This document shows positions 1 to 8,630 of a stretch of 8,747 bases of DNA, in pieces. The translations under genes were made by a program, and so were the position numbers. Position 1 is the stretch's first letter. The number at the start of each line of letters is the position of its first letter. Source of the stretch: Pseudomonadota bacterium (lineage in GTDB: Bacteria; Pseudomonadota; Gammaproteobacteria; Burkholderiales; Thiobacillaceae); the NCBI GenBank assembly GCA_021802595.1, contig JAJZRT010000117.1, positions 1-8,747 on the forward strand, read 5' to 3'. The notes beneath the pieces are model-generated. The model had not been told where the DNA came from. It ran no database searches and saw only the letters and a program-made list of their open reading frames with translations.

Positions 1-929
1 GCTGCGGCTCCGGTGGCTTCTTCGTGCAGTCGGAAAAGTTCGTCGAAGAGCACGGCGGCCGCATCGGTCAGATCTCCGTCTACGGGCAGGAATCCAATCC
101 CACCACCTGGCGCCTGGCCTCCATGAACATGGCCATCCGCGGCATGGACTTCGACTTCGGCAAGGAACCCGCCAGCACCTACACCCGCGACCAGCACCCC
201 GACCTGCGCGCCGACTACATCATGGCCAACCCGCCCTTCAACATGAAGGAGTGGAACGCCGGCGTGAAAGACGACGACCCGCGCTGGAAATACGGCATCC
301 CGCCCGCCAGCAACGCCAACTTCGCCTGGATGCAGCACATGATCCACCACCTGGCACCGCACGGCAGCATGGCTCTGCTGCTCGCCAATGGCTCCATGAG
401 CAGCAACACCAACAACGAAGGCGAAATCCGCAAGGCGCTGATCGAGGCCGATCTGATCGAATGCATGGTCGCGCTGCCCGGCCAGCTCTTCACCAACACC
501 CAGATCCCCGCCTGCATCTGGTTCCTCACTCGCAGCAAATCAGCACGCAACGGCACGCGCGACCGCAAGAATGAGACCCTCTTCATCGACGCCCGCAACC
601 TCGGCTACATGAAAGACCGCGTGCTGCGCGACTTCGCGCCCGATGACATACGCAAGATCGCCGACACCTTCCATGCCTGGAAGAAAGGCGAGAACTACGC
701 GGACGAAGCGGGGTTCTGCAAGACCGCCAAGCTCGAAGACATAAAGAAGCACGACTACGTGCTCACTCCCGGCCGCTACGTTGGCGCGGCGGAGCAGGAA
801 GCCGACGGCGAACCGTTCGAGGAAAAGATGGCGCGGCTTACCGCGCAGTTGAATGAGCAGTTCGGGGAAAGCGCACGGCTGGAAGCAATGATTCGCGAGA
901 ATCTGGCGAGGCTGGGTTATGGCGGGTGA
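1..929 (+). CDS. hsdM: Type I R-M DNA methyltransferase subunit HsdM (3' part; 5' end outside window)
   Basis: This is the modification subunit of a type I R-M enzyme, an N6-adenine methyltransferase that uses SAM and acts as M2S with HsdS. The open frame runs in from the left edge; the first whole codon is at base 3. It opens directly in motif I ([11 protein letters not shown], bases 3-35), the SAM-binding loop. The catalytic motif IV N-P-P-F is at bases 228-239, followed by N-M-K-E-W as in other HsdM proteins. About 309 codons are present. Family members are usually about 490-550 residues with motif I near residue 200, so the missing part should hold the helical N-terminal domain; this is a window cut, not a visible defect. 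GTG at 24 is an internal Val codon, not a start. The stop lies inside hsdS (11-nt overlap), so translation is probably coupled. A 120-base sample (181-300) is 64% G+C. Confidence 0.97.
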   Translation, partial: CGSGGFFVQSEKFVEEHGGRIGQISVYGQESNPTTWRLASMNMAIRGMDFDFGKEPASTYTRDQHPDLRADYIMANPPFNMKEWNAGVKDDDPRWKYGIPPASNANFAWMQHMIHHLAPHGSMALLLANGSMSSNTNNEGEIRKALIEADLIECMVALPGQLFTNTQIPACIWFLTRSKSARNGTRDRKNETLFIDARNLGYMKDRVLRDFAPDDIRKIADTFHAWKKGENYADEAGFCKTAKLEDIKKHDYVLTPGRYVGAAEQEADGEPFEEKMARLTAQLNEQFGESARLEAMIRENLARLGYGG

Positions 930-2259
930 GTGGCAAACCGCTCGGATTGAGGATATCGCTGACAAGGTGGCGATGGGCCCTTTTGGTTCGACAATCAAGG
1001 TCGAGACATTTGTGCCCGAGGGGGTGCCTGTGATCAGCGGCGCGCATCTCCACGGCACGAGGCTTAAAGATGGGGACTTCAACTTTGTTACGCCTGCGCA
1101 CGCAGACAAACTGAAGAATGCGAATGTCTTTCGCGGCGATGTCATCTTCACGCATGCAGGAAACATTGGTCAGGTCGCCTACATTCCAGAAAATTCCTGC
1201 TTTGAGCGCTACGTGATATCGCAGCGTCAGTTCTATCTGCGGTGTAACCGATCCAAGGCACAACCTGAATTCGTAACGTATTACTTCAAGTCACATGAGG
1301 GTCAACATAAGCTGTTGGCAAACGCTTCACAGGTTGGTGTGCCATCTATTGCCCGGCCATCTTCATACCTAAAGACAATTGAAATTCCGCTGCCAAGCCT
1401 TTCAGAACAACGCGCCATCGCCCACATCCTCGGCACACTCGACGACAAGATCGAACTGAACCGCCGCATGAGCGAAACATTGGAGGCCACCGCGCGAGCG
1501 ATCTTCAAGTCCTGGTTCGTCGACTTCGACCCCGTCCGCGCCAAAGCCAGCGGCGAACCACCCGAATCCATCTGCCGCCGTCTCGGCCTCACCCCCGACC
1601 TCCTCGCCCTCTTCCCCGACCGCCTCGTCGTTTCCGAACTCGGCGAGATTCCGGAGGGGTGGGGAGTTGAGTCTCTTGAACAGCTGACGTGTTATTTGAA
1701 TCGCGGGCTTTCGCCAAAATACGTTGAAGAAGGTGGTGTTCTGGTCCTTAACCAAAAATGTGTTCGTGGTGGGCACGTCGATACATCGAAAGGGCGACGA
1801 CACGATCCCACACAACGTAAAGTTGAAGGACGCACCCTTGAGGTCGGCGATATTCTAGTCAACTCAACTGGTGTTGGTACGTTAGGCCGTGTTGCACAGG
1901 TGCTCGCAATTGATGAGCCAACGATTGTCGATTCCCACATCACCGTTGTTCGAAGCGCACCCGAGAAAGTATCCTGGAATTATCTCGGCATCACTTTGCT
2001 GGAGCGGCAAAGTGAAATCGAGGCGCTAGGCGAAGGAAGCACAGGCCAGACTGAGCTTTCGCGCATACGGCTTGGAGCGCTTCGGGTTTTATTGCCTCCA
2101 AAGCCACTACGAGATTACTTTGATGCCTGTGTTACTGGGCTTCGCCAGCGCGGGATGACTAATAACGCGCAAAGCGTGACGCTTGCACTAATTCGCGATG
2201 CGCTCCTCCCTAAACTCCTCTCCGGCGAACTGCGCGTGCCGGTGGCAGGTGCGGCATGA
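919..2259 (+). CDS. hsdS: Type I R-M specificity subunit HsdS
   Basis: This is the DNA-recognition subunit (446 aa), which sets the bipartite target for both methylation and cleavage. The layout is canonical: TRD1 about residues 3-150, a conserved helical spacer about 155-245, TRD2 about 247-395, and a C-terminal helix about 396-440 ending in [10 protein letters not shown]. Each TRD ends in the usual proline-rich turn before its helix (I-P-L-P-S-L-S-E-Q at about 156-164, L-P-P-K-P-L at about 392-397). The spacer motif [12 protein letters not shown] (196-207) and the L-G-E-I-P-E-G-W entry to TRD2 (241-248) are widespread in HsdS. ATG at 919 has a GAGG ribosome site at 908-911. I saw no short spacer repeats of the EcoR124 type. 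The TRDs are about 48-49% G+C in samples against 62-67% in the spacer, suggesting TRD exchange. The target sequence cannot be read from the protein by eye. Confidence 0.97.
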   Translation: MAGEWQTARIEDIADKVAMGPFGSTIKVETFVPEGVPVISGAHLHGTRLKDGDFNFVTPAHADKLKNANVFRGDVIFTHAGNIGQVAYIPENSCFERYVISQRQFYLRCNRSKAQPEFVTYYFKSHEGQHKLLANASQVGVPSIARPSSYLKTIEIPLPSLSEQRAIAHILGTLDDKIELNRRMSETLEATARAIFKSWFVDFDPVRAKASGEPPESICRRLGLTPDLLALFPDRLVVSELGEIPEGWGVESLEQLTCYLNRGLSPKYVEEGGVLVLNQKCVRGGHVDTSKGRRHDPTQRKVEGRTLEVGDILVNSTGVGTLGRVAQVLAIDEPTIVDSHITVVRSAPEKVSWNYLGITLLERQSEIEALGEGSTGQTELSRIRLGALRVLLPPKPLRDYFDACVTGLRQRGMTNNAQSVTLALIRDALLPKLLSGELRVPVAGAA

Positions 2260-3389
2260 GCGACGCTGACAAACAACAGAAACACCTCGTTTCTGAAGCG
2301 TTGCGGCTTCTGGGAGACCAATATGAGACGAACAAAGATTTCAATGAGTTTTTCGATGGTGAAGAGCCGCTGAGCATATCGAGCCCGCGGCAAGACGTAG
2401 ATGCCTACCAGTACGAGCGCAGCAAGGTTCTTTTTTGGGTTGACCGCGAGGCTTACGACGACGAACGCACGGCATGGGAAAACGAAACCAACCAAGCCAA
2501 ACATAATGAAGTAACCGAGCTCATCCGAGCCGGTGGCCTTATCGCACCGTTCCAAGACCTGTTGGACGCGGTGGAACGCGGTCGAGTGGTTCCGTTCATT
2601 GGCGCTGGGATGACGAAGCCGATGGGCATGCCTTTGTGGGGCGAAGCGCTTAAGCAGTTGCTGGCGCGCTTGCCCGCCGCAGACGGACCAGCTATTACCG
2701 CGTTGATTGATGCAGGTCAGTATCTCGCGGCAGCACAAGCGCTGGTGGACCATGATGCTGTGCAAGTAACGAACTTCGTTCGCACCATTTACCGCATTCA
2801 GAAAATCAAACTTGCCGGACCGATGCTGTTAGTGCCTCGCTTTGCGAAGGGTTGCATCGTAACGACTAATTTCGACGACGCGATTGAGCAGACCTACCGA
2901 GACAAGGTGGAATTTAATGCCTATATGCATGGTACGCAGGAGCACAATTTCTTTCCACGGCTTGTACGGGGCGACCGGTGTCTACTAAAACTGCATGGCG
3001 ATGCCGACAATCCGGCAACACATATCCTTACGCAAACACAGTACGCCGACGCATATGGCAACCCGCTCGATTTCCATAAGCCGCTGCCGAAGGCGCTGCG
3101 TCAGATTTTCGTTTCACAGTCGCTGCTGTTTCTAGGATGCAGTCTCGACCAAGACTGGACGCTAGAGCTATTTGAGCAGGCAAAACGAGCCGACGAATAC
3201 GCCATACCCAATCACTACGCGATTCTCCCAGCCCCGGAAGACCCGCAAGCTAAGCAACAGAAGGAAACGCGACTGCTTACATTGAATATTCAGCCACTTT
3301 GGTATCCAGTGGGCCAACACGAGTTTGTAGATAGATACCTGCAGCTGATTGCCGATGTCGCCGAAAGGCGCATCAACTATAACGGGTGA
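2256..3389 (+). CDS. SIR2-like domain protein, predicted NAD+-cleaving defence protein
   Basis: This 377-residue protein has a SIR2-like (SIR2_2-type) Rossmann domain at about residues 105-365. Visible motifs are F-I-G-A-G-M-T (114-120, nucleotide loop), T-T-N-F-D (203-207) with the Asn expected for catalysis (N205), K-L-H-G-D (245-249) with the catalytic-type His (H247), and L-F-L-G-C-S-L-D (291-298). The first ~100 residues form a charged, probably helical region I do not recognise. The only cysteines are 200, 242 and 295, so there is no zinc-binding Cys pair as in deacetylase sirtuins, and the usual I-P-D-F-R after the GAG loop is replaced by M-P-L-W. Related bacterial proteins (for example the ThsA and DSR families) deplete NAD+ during phage infection; activity here is inferred. 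Its ATG overlaps the hsdS stop (ATGA). Samples are 48% (2761-2880) and 54% (3001-3120) G+C, below most neighbours. I see no signal peptide or membrane segment. Confidence 0.85.
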   Translation: MSDADKQQKHLVSEALRLLGDQYETNKDFNEFFDGEEPLSISSPRQDVDAYQYERSKVLFWVDREAYDDERTAWENETNQAKHNEVTELIRAGGLIAPFQDLLDAVERGRVVPFIGAGMTKPMGMPLWGEALKQLLARLPAADGPAITALIDAGQYLAAAQALVDHDAVQVTNFVRTIYRIQKIKLAGPMLLVPRFAKGCIVTTNFDDAIEQTYRDKVEFNAYMHGTQEHNFFPRLVRGDRCLLKLHGDADNPATHILTQTQYADAYGNPLDFHKPLPKALRQIFVSQSLLFLGCSLDQDWTLELFEQAKRADEYAIPNHYAILPAPEDPQAKQQKETRLLTLNIQPLWYPVGQHEFVDRYLQLIADVAERRINYNG

Positions 3390-3399
3390 GGGCGTGATG
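3385..3399 (+). promoter_or_regulatory. Ribosome binding site fixing the start of the Schlafen-GHKL gene
   Basis: A purine-rich GGTGAGGG lies at 3385-3392, with GAGG at 3388-3391 five bases before ATG 3397, and it overlaps the SIR2 stop codon (3387-3389). This spacing favours ATG 3397 over the in-frame ATG at 3349, which would lie 41 nt inside the SIR2 gene and add 16 residues with no family resemblance. GTG 3394 is too close to the site. Confidence 0.65.
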
Positions 3400-5409
3400 T
3401 ACCGGATCAATACCTTGGACGACATCGCATTGCTGGCCGAATCGGTCGAAGTCGAGTGTAAGCTCGCGGCGGGCCAGGATGGCAAGGGGCAGCTACCCAA
3501 GGATTTCTGGCCGACTTACAGTGCCTTCGCCAACATGCATGGTGGCTTGATCGTGCTGGGTTTGCGGGAAAAGGACCGTCGGTTCCAGGTACATGGCGTC
3601 GAGGAGCCGGATCGGGTCATCGTCGACTTATTCAACACGCTGAACAACCCGCAAAAGGTCAGCGCCAATCTGCTGACGGACAAGGATGTCTCAACCTTGA
3701 CCATCGAAGGCAAGACGCTGGTGGTGGTGGAGGTGCCGGCCGCGCCCAGAAAGCAAAAGCCCATCTACCTGCACGGCAACCCGTTCAATGGCCATACGTA
3801 TCGCCGGCTCAACGAGGGCGACCGCCATTGCGACGATGAAACGGTCAAGCGCATGCTGGCCGAACAAATTGAGGACGAGCGGGACAACCGCATCCTGCCG
3901 GGTTACGGCATGGAGGATATCGACCTCGACAGCCTGCGCATCTACCGGCAGATGTTGCGCGATGAGAAGCCTGGGCATCCCTTTCTGGATTTTGAGGACT
4001 TCGAGTTTCTACAGGCGCTCAAGGGCTGGCGGCGCGACCGGCAGACCGGTGAGTCTGGGCTGACCTTAGCCGGGCTGCTGATGTTCGGGCGCTGGTCGAG
4101 CATCCAGGATGCCTTGCCGCACTACTTCGTCGATTATCAGGAGCGCCCGGAGGCTCGTACTGAGAAACGCTGGGTTGACCGCCTAGTGCCGGATGGTAGT
4201 TGGTCCGGCAACGTGTTCGACTTCTATCGCCGGGTTTATCGCAAGCTGACGGCCGATCTCAAGGTGCCCTTCGAGTTGAAGGACGGCCAACGCAAGGAAG
4301 ACACGCCGGTCCATGTGGCCTTGCGCGAGGCGCTGGTCAACACGCTGGTGCACGCGGATTACAGCGGCCGGGTGTCGATTCTGGTGGTGAAGCGGCCGGA
4401 CATGTTCGGTTTCCGCAACCCCGGCGGGATGCGCGTGCCGCTGGAGCAGGCCGTGCGGGGCGGCGAGAGCGATTGCCGCAACCGTCTTATGCATCAGATG
4501 TTCCTGATGATCGGCCTGGGCGAACGGATGGGGTCTGGGGTACCGCGGATTTACAGCGGTTGGGCCAGCCTGCATTGGCGGCCGCCTGCCTTGTATGAGA
4601 AAGACGAGCCGGAGCAGACGCTTCTGGAGCTCCGGATGTTGGATTTGCTGCCCAAGGACGTGATCGCCAGGCTGAGGGCGCAATTTGGGGCGGCTTTCGA
4701 CGGCCTGAACGAGACAGATCGCCTGATTGTCGCGACGGCGGCCATTGAACGGGTCGTCAGCCATGCGCGGGTTGCCGAAATCAGTGGCTTGCATCCCCAC
4801 GACTTGACCCTGGCGCTGCAACGTCTTGTCAGAGAAGGACTTTTGGTTGCGGATGGCCGCTCTAGGGGGACCGTGTACCACTTGCCCGGAGAACGCTTGC
4901 CCACCCCGGAGCAGGTTTTTGGTGAGCAGGATGCACCGGTTTCGCTGTCAATCCCCGGTGTCTTTGAGGAAACCTCCGGAGAGGACAACGGGAGCTCCGG
5001 AGGTTTGGGCCCGAGCTCCGGAGGTTTGCCGGGGGGCTCCGGAGGTTTGGGGCGGCAAACCGGGCCTTTCGGGCGGGAAGTGTCGGAGTTGGACCGGCCT
5101 ATTGTCGATACTTTGGATGGCCTTGACGAGACCTACCGGGCCGAATTGCTGGGCACCGGGGATGAGGTGGCCCGGCAGGGGAAATGTTCCCGCGACACCG
5201 TGGAACAAGCCGTGCTGGAGCTATGCGAACGGGCCTATCTAACCTTGGGTGTCCTGGCCAAGCTTCTGTGCCGGTCGGAGGAGTATTTGCGCAAGGAAGT
5301 GCTCAATCCCATGGTGGCGGATAAGCGTCTTCGTCGCGCTTTTCCCAGCAAGCCGAATGATCCCAGGCAGGCCTATACCTCGACCGGAGCCCAGGCGGAG
5401 CCGAAATGA
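3397..5409 (+). CDS. Schlafen/AlbA_2 - GHKL ATPase - winged-helix protein (COG2865-like)
   Basis: This 670-residue multidomain protein resembles the COG2865 family ('divergent AAA-4', 'ATP-binding protein') often found beside R-M genes. Domains: Schlafen/AlbA_2 about 10-155, with E-S-V-E-V-E-C-K (15-22) and F-A-N-M-H-G-G (44-50); a linking helical region to about 300; a GHKL-type ATPase (HATPase_c_4-like) about 305-400, with N-box R-E-A-L-V-N (310-315), F-R-N-P-G-G (339-344) and R-M-G-S-G (377-381); a winged helix about 437-497; a Gly/Ser linker of three 7-residue repeats (533-553); and a second helical, perhaps winged-helix, region about 563-655. Start ATG 3397 lies 7 nt after the SIR2 stop, and its stop overlaps the hsdR start (ATGA). 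A sample (4321-4440) is 67% G+C, unlike the SIR2 gene. The family is usually called a transcriptional regulator, but the Schlafen domain could be a nuclease; the function is not established. No frameshift is visible. Confidence 0.85.
   Translation: MYRINTLDDIALLAESVEVECKLAAGQDGKGQLPKDFWPTYSAFANMHGGLIVLGLREKDRRFQVHGVEEPDRVIVDLFNTLNNPQKVSANLLTDKDVSTLTIEGKTLVVVEVPAAPRKQKPIYLHGNPFNGHTYRRLNEGDRHCDDETVKRMLAEQIEDERDNRILPGYGMEDIDLDSLRIYRQMLRDEKPGHPFLDFEDFEFLQALKGWRRDRQTGESGLTLAGLLMFGRWSSIQDALPHYFVDYQERPEARTEKRWVDRLVPDGSWSGNVFDFYRRVYRKLTADLKVPFELKDGQRKEDTPVHVALREALVNTLVHADYSGRVSILVVKRPDMFGFRNPGGMRVPLEQAVRGGESDCRNRLMHQMFLMIGLGERMGSGVPRIYSGWASLHWRPPALYEKDEPEQTLLELRMLDLLPKDVIARLRAQFGAAFDGLNETDRLIVATAAIERVVSHARVAEISGLHPHDLTLALQRLVREGLLVADGRSRGTVYHLPGERLPTPEQVFGEQDAPVSLSIPGVFEETSGEDNGSSGGLGPSSGGLPGGSGGLGRQTGPFGREVSELDRPIVDTLDGLDETYRAELLGTGDEVARQGKCSRDTVEQAVLELCERAYLTLGVLAKLLCRSEEYLRKEVLNPMVADKRLRRAFPSKPNDPRQAYTSTGAQAEPK
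4970..5006. repeat. 12-bp perfect inverted repeat inside the linker coding region
   Basis: The arms AAACCTCCGGAG (4970-4981) and CTCCGGAGGTTT (4995-5006) are perfectly complementary with a 13-nt loop. The right arm is part of the first 21-nt tandem repeat unit. Each arm contains the palindrome CTCCGGAG. The element is within the reading frame and has no T-run after it, so it is not a standard terminator. It could fold in the mRNA just upstream of hsdR or mark slippage-prone DNA. Confidence 0.85.
4992..5054 (+). repeat. Three tandem 21-nt repeats encoding 7-residue Gly/Ser units
   Basis: The core GAGCTCCGGAGGTTTG occurs at 4992-5007 and 5013-5028. A third copy with one A-to-G change is at 5034-5049. 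The period is exactly 21 nt, so the frame is kept, giving [14 protein letters not shown] and G-S-G-G-L-G-R (protein residues 533-553). The repeat lies between two predicted DNA-binding or helical domains and is best read as a flexible linker. The last five bases of each unit vary while the 16-base core is nearly fixed. Confidence 0.9.
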
Positions 5410-8400
5410 CGGAAGATGATCTGGAACAACTGACGCTGGCCTGGTTTCAGGACACTGGCTGGGACTACCGCCACGGCCCGGACATTGCGCCAGATGGCGA
5501 AACGCCGGAGCGTGACGATTACCGGCAGATATTGTTATCAGGCCGGTTAAGGGCAGCCTTGCACCGCTTCAATCCGGGCATATCCGAGGCCGCGCTGGAC
5601 GATGTCGTGCATCAGATGGCCAAACCAGGGCTGCCTTCGCTGATCCTCAATAATCGGGGATTCCACGAGGCACTGCTGGAGGGCGTACCAGTGGAGGTGG
5701 AGATCGACGGCGAGAAGCGCGGCGATCGCGTGCGCCTGATCGACTTCGAGCACCCCGAGCGGAACGACTTTCTGGTGGTGAACCAGTTCACGGTGCCGGG
5801 CACCAAGCAGCCGCGCCGGCCCGATTTGGTGTGCTTTATTAACGGTATCCCTATCGCGGTAATCGAGCTCAAGAACACCACATCTGAGCAGGCGGATATC
5901 TGGGCGGCATTCAATCAGCTCGAAACCTACAAGGCCGAGATCACCGATCTGTTCGTGTTCAACGAGGCGCTGGTGATTTCCGACGGCCTGCATGCGCGCG
6001 TAGGCTCGCTGACGGCGGACCGGGAGCGGTTTATGCCGTGGCGCACCCTGCGAAATGAAAACGACCGGCCTTTGCTGGAGTTTGAGCTGGAGAAAGTGGT
6101 GCGCGGCTTCTTCGCGCCGGAGCTGCTGCTGGACTATCTGCGCTACTTCATTCTGTTTGAGCAGGGCGACGACGGCATCATCAAGAAGATCGCCGGGTAT
6201 CATCAGTTCCACGCCGTGCGTGAGGCGGTGCGCGCCACGGTGATTGCGGCCACGCAGCCGCAGGCCGCGCCGAGCAAGCTAGAGGAGGAGCGCGCCACCT
6301 ACGGCAAGCATGTGGTGCCCGGCTCGCGCAAGGGCGGCATCGTCTGGCATACCCAGGGCTCGGGCAAGAGCATTTCCATGGTGTGCTTCACCGGCAAGCT
6401 GATGCAGCAGCCGGAGATGCAAAACCCGACCGTTGTCGTTGTGACGGACCGCAACGATTTGGACGGGCAATTGTTCCAGACCTTTGCCGGTGCGCGATCC
6501 CTGTTGAAGGAAACGCCGCAGCAGGCAGAAGACCGCGACCAGCTCCGCGCGCTGCTGAACGGGCGGCCATCCGGCGGCATCATTTTTACGACGGTACAAA
6601 AGTTCTCGCCCGAAAAGGACAAGGACCACTTCCCGCGTCTCACGGAACGAACCAACGTCGTCGTCATCGCCGACGAGGCGCACCGCTCGCAGTACGGCTT
6701 CAACGCGATGCTCGACAAGAAATCCGGCAAGTACAAATACGGTTTTGCCAAGCACCTGCGCGACGCCTTGCCCAACGCGACCTTCGTGGGCTTCACCGGC
6801 ACGCCGGTGGAGACGGATGACAAAGACACGCGCGCGGTGTTCGGCGACTACGTCAGCATCTACGACATTCAGGATGCGGTGGACGACGGCGCGACCGTGC
6901 CGATTTATTACGAAAGCCGCCTGGCCAAGCTGGACATCAATCGGGCAGAGATCGAGGCGCTCAGCGATCAGGTCGAGGAAGTCTTCGAGGATGAAGAGAG
7001 CATCGCGCTGCGCGAGGCGGCCAAAACCAAGTGGGCTGCGCTGGAGAAGCTGGTGGGCGCCGAGCCGCGCATCCAGCAAGTGGCCGCCGATATCGTGCGG
7101 CACTTCGAGGCGCGTACTGCGTCAGTCGAAGGCAAGGGCATGATCGTGGCGATGAGCCGCGAGATTTGTGCCCACCTTTACAACGCCATCGTGGCGCTGC
7201 GGCCGCAATGGCATAGCGCAGACCCAGCCCAAGGCGCGATCAAGGTCGTGATGACGGGCTCGGCGGCGGACAAGGAACTCTTGCAGCCACACATCTACAA
7301 CGCCACCACCAAGAAGCAACTGGAAAAGCGCTTCAAGAACCCGAAAGACCCGCTCAAGCTAGTGATCGTGCGCGACATGTGGCTCACTGGCTTCGATGTG
7401 CCGTGCCTGCACACCATGTACGTGGACAAGCCGATGCGCGACCACAACCTCATGCAGGCCATCGCCCGCGTGAACCGCGTGTTCCGTGACAAGGAAGGTG
7501 GGCTGGTGGTGGACTACATCGGCATCGCCGCCGAACTGCGCCGCGCGCTCAAGACCTACACCGAGAGCCGCGGCAAGGGCCGGCCGACACTGGACGCGGC
7601 CGAAGCGCTGGCCAAGCTCAAGGAGTTGATGGAAGTCGCGCGCGGCATCCTGCACGGCTTCGACTATGCGGCCTATCGTACCCAGGCCACGAGTTTGCTG
7701 CTGCCCGCCGCCAACTTTGTTCTTGGGCTGGAAGACGGCAAGAAGCGCTGGTTCGACGTGGTGCTGGCAATCACCAAAGCGTTCTCGCTGTGTGGCACGC
7801 TGGACGAGGCCATTGAGCTTCGCGAAGAGATCGCCTTCTTCCAGGCCATCAAGAGCGTGATCGCCAAGGCGACGGAGACCGACAAGAAGCTCTCCGAAGA
7901 CAAGAAGAACGCCGTACTCAAACAGATTCTCGACAACGCGGTGGTCGCCGAGGGTGTCGAGGATATCTTCAAACTGGCTGGCCTCGGGCGCCCCGATATC
8001 GGCATCCTCTCCGAGGCTTTCCTGGAAGAGGTGCGCAATCTGCCGCAGCGCAACTTTGCCGTCGAGCTGCTGCAAAAGCTGCTCAACGACGAGATCAAAT
8101 CGCGCAGCCGGACCAATGTGATTTTGGAAAAGAAATTCAGCGACCGCCTGTTGGCCGCGCTGAACCGCTACCGCAGCCGCGCCATCGAAAGCGCACAGGT
8201 CATCGAAGAACTCATTGCGATGGCCAAGGAATTCCGCGAAGCGGCCAAGCGTGGCGAGAGCCTTGGCCTAAATGACTCCGAGTTGGCCTTTTATGATGCG
8301 CTGGCTGACAACGAAAGCGCAGTGCGCGAGTTGGGCGACGAAATCCTGAAAAAGATCGCGCTCGAATTGACAGAAAAGCTGCGCAACAGCGCCACGGTCG

Positions 8401-8552
8401 ACTGGCAGAAACGCGAGAGCGTCCGTGCCCGACTGCGCAATCTGGTGCGCATTACGCTACGACGCTACAAGTACCCGCCGGACATGCAGGAAGAAGCCAT
8501 TCGCCTGGTTCTCGACCAGGCTGAACGATTGTCGGAGATGTGGGCGCATTAA
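5406..8552 (+). CDS. hsdR: Type I R-M endonuclease/translocase subunit HsdR
   Basis: This is the motor and nuclease subunit (1048 aa, normal length) that joins M2S to translocate DNA and cut it at a distance when the target is unmethylated. The N-terminal HSDR_N nuclease domain has R-P-D (D140) and I-E-L-K (E154, K156), the PD-(D/E)XK core. The SF2 helicase motor follows: Walker A T-Q-G-S-G-K-S (316-322), [10 protein letters not shown] (343-352), D-E-A-H (423-426), F-T-G-T-P (463-467), W-L-T-G-F-D-V-P (659-666) and Q-A-I-A-R-V-N-R (684-691). The helical C-terminus (about 735-1040) fits the DUF3387-type HsdR tail. All key residues seen are intact. ATG 5406 overlaps the upstream stop (ATGA) and has GGAG at 5397-5400, spacing 5 nt, so translation may be coupled to the Schlafen-GHKL gene. 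A sample (7021-7140) is 66% G+C. Confidence 0.98.
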   Translation: MTEDDLEQLTLAWFQDTGWDYRHGPDIAPDGETPERDDYRQILLSGRLRAALHRFNPGISEAALDDVVHQMAKPGLPSLILNNRGFHEALLEGVPVEVEIDGEKRGDRVRLIDFEHPERNDFLVVNQFTVPGTKQPRRPDLVCFINGIPIAVIELKNTTSEQADIWAAFNQLETYKAEITDLFVFNEALVISDGLHARVGSLTADRERFMPWRTLRNENDRPLLEFELEKVVRGFFAPELLLDYLRYFILFEQGDDGIIKKIAGYHQFHAVREAVRATVIAATQPQAAPSKLEEERATYGKHVVPGSRKGGIVWHTQGSGKSISMVCFTGKLMQQPEMQNPTVVVVTDRNDLDGQLFQTFAGARSLLKETPQQAEDRDQLRALLNGRPSGGIIFTTVQKFSPEKDKDHFPRLTERTNVVVIADEAHRSQYGFNAMLDKKSGKYKYGFAKHLRDALPNATFVGFTGTPVETDDKDTRAVFGDYVSIYDIQDAVDDGATVPIYYESRLAKLDINRAEIEALSDQVEEVFEDEESIALREAAKTKWAALEKLVGAEPRIQQVAADIVRHFEARTASVEGKGMIVAMSREICAHLYNAIVALRPQWHSADPAQGAIKVVMTGSAADKELLQPHIYNATTKKQLEKRFKNPKDPLKLVIVRDMWLTGFDVPCLHTMYVDKPMRDHNLMQAIARVNRVFRDKEGGLVVDYIGIAAELRRALKTYTESRGKGRPTLDAAEALAKLKELMEVARGILHGFDYAAYRTQATSLLLPAANFVLGLEDGKKRWFDVVLAITKAFSLCGTLDEAIELREEIAFFQAIKSVIAKATETDKKLSEDKKNAVLKQILDNAVVAEGVEDIFKLAGLGRPDIGILSEAFLEEVRNLPQRNFAVELLQKLLNDEIKSRSRTNVILEKKFSDRLLAALNRYRSRAIESAQVIEELIAMAKEFREAAKRGESLGLNDSELAFYDALADNESAVRELGDEILKKIALELTEKLRNSATVDWQKRESVRARLRNLVRITLRRYKYPPDMQEEAIRLVLDQAERLSEMWAH

Positions 8553-8630
8553 GGTCGATCTGGTCTCGATCGGCACAGACGTGAAGGGTCGTCCAGAACG
8601 CGCCGATCCGTTCCGCGTCTTTCGGGTGGC
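8553..8630. other. Convergent intergenic spacer between hsdR and ychF
   Basis: These 78 bp separate two genes that end towards each other, so a two-way terminator would be expected. I see only a 7-bp inverted repeat (GATCGGC 8568-8574 / GCCGATC 8602-8608) with a long 27-nt loop, and a short CGATC/GATCG pair near 8556-8572. Neither is followed by a T-run on either strand. It may mark the border between the accessory R-M locus and the core chromosome. Confidence 0.5.

Noticed and set aside
1..929. hsdM as a truncated pseudogene starting at GTG 24
   Set aside because: The frame is open to the left edge and codes motif I residues before base 24, so the gene is cut by the window and not broken.
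3349..3396. Earlier ATG start (3349) for the Schlafen-GHKL gene
   Set aside because: It lies inside the SIR2 coding region, has no good ribosome site and adds 16 residues unlike the family. ATG 3397 has a well-placed GAGG.
4970..5054. CRISPR array or transcription terminator
   Set aside because: The repeats are 21 nt, contiguous, in frame and without spacers, so not CRISPR. The hairpin is inside a coding sequence and lacks a T-run, so it is not a standard terminator.
2256..5409. Thoeris, AVAST, SIR2-Argonaute or BREX system
   Set aside because: There is no TIR gene, STAND ATPase, Argonaute, PglZ or BrxC. The SIR2 protein lacks a visible SLOG-type C-terminal domain, and its neighbours are type I R-M genes.
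6279..7103. Long minus-strand open frame (274 codons) inside hsdR, and similar ones at 540-1166, 4183-4881, 5547-6212 and 7359-8075
   Set aside because: All lie opposite genes with clear family motifs, their translations resemble no known protein, and high G+C makes long antisense open frames common. I treat them as shadows.
8568..8608. Terminator hairpin between hsdR and ychF
   Set aside because: The stem is only 7 bp with a 27-nt loop and no T-run on either strand; chance is an adequate explanation.
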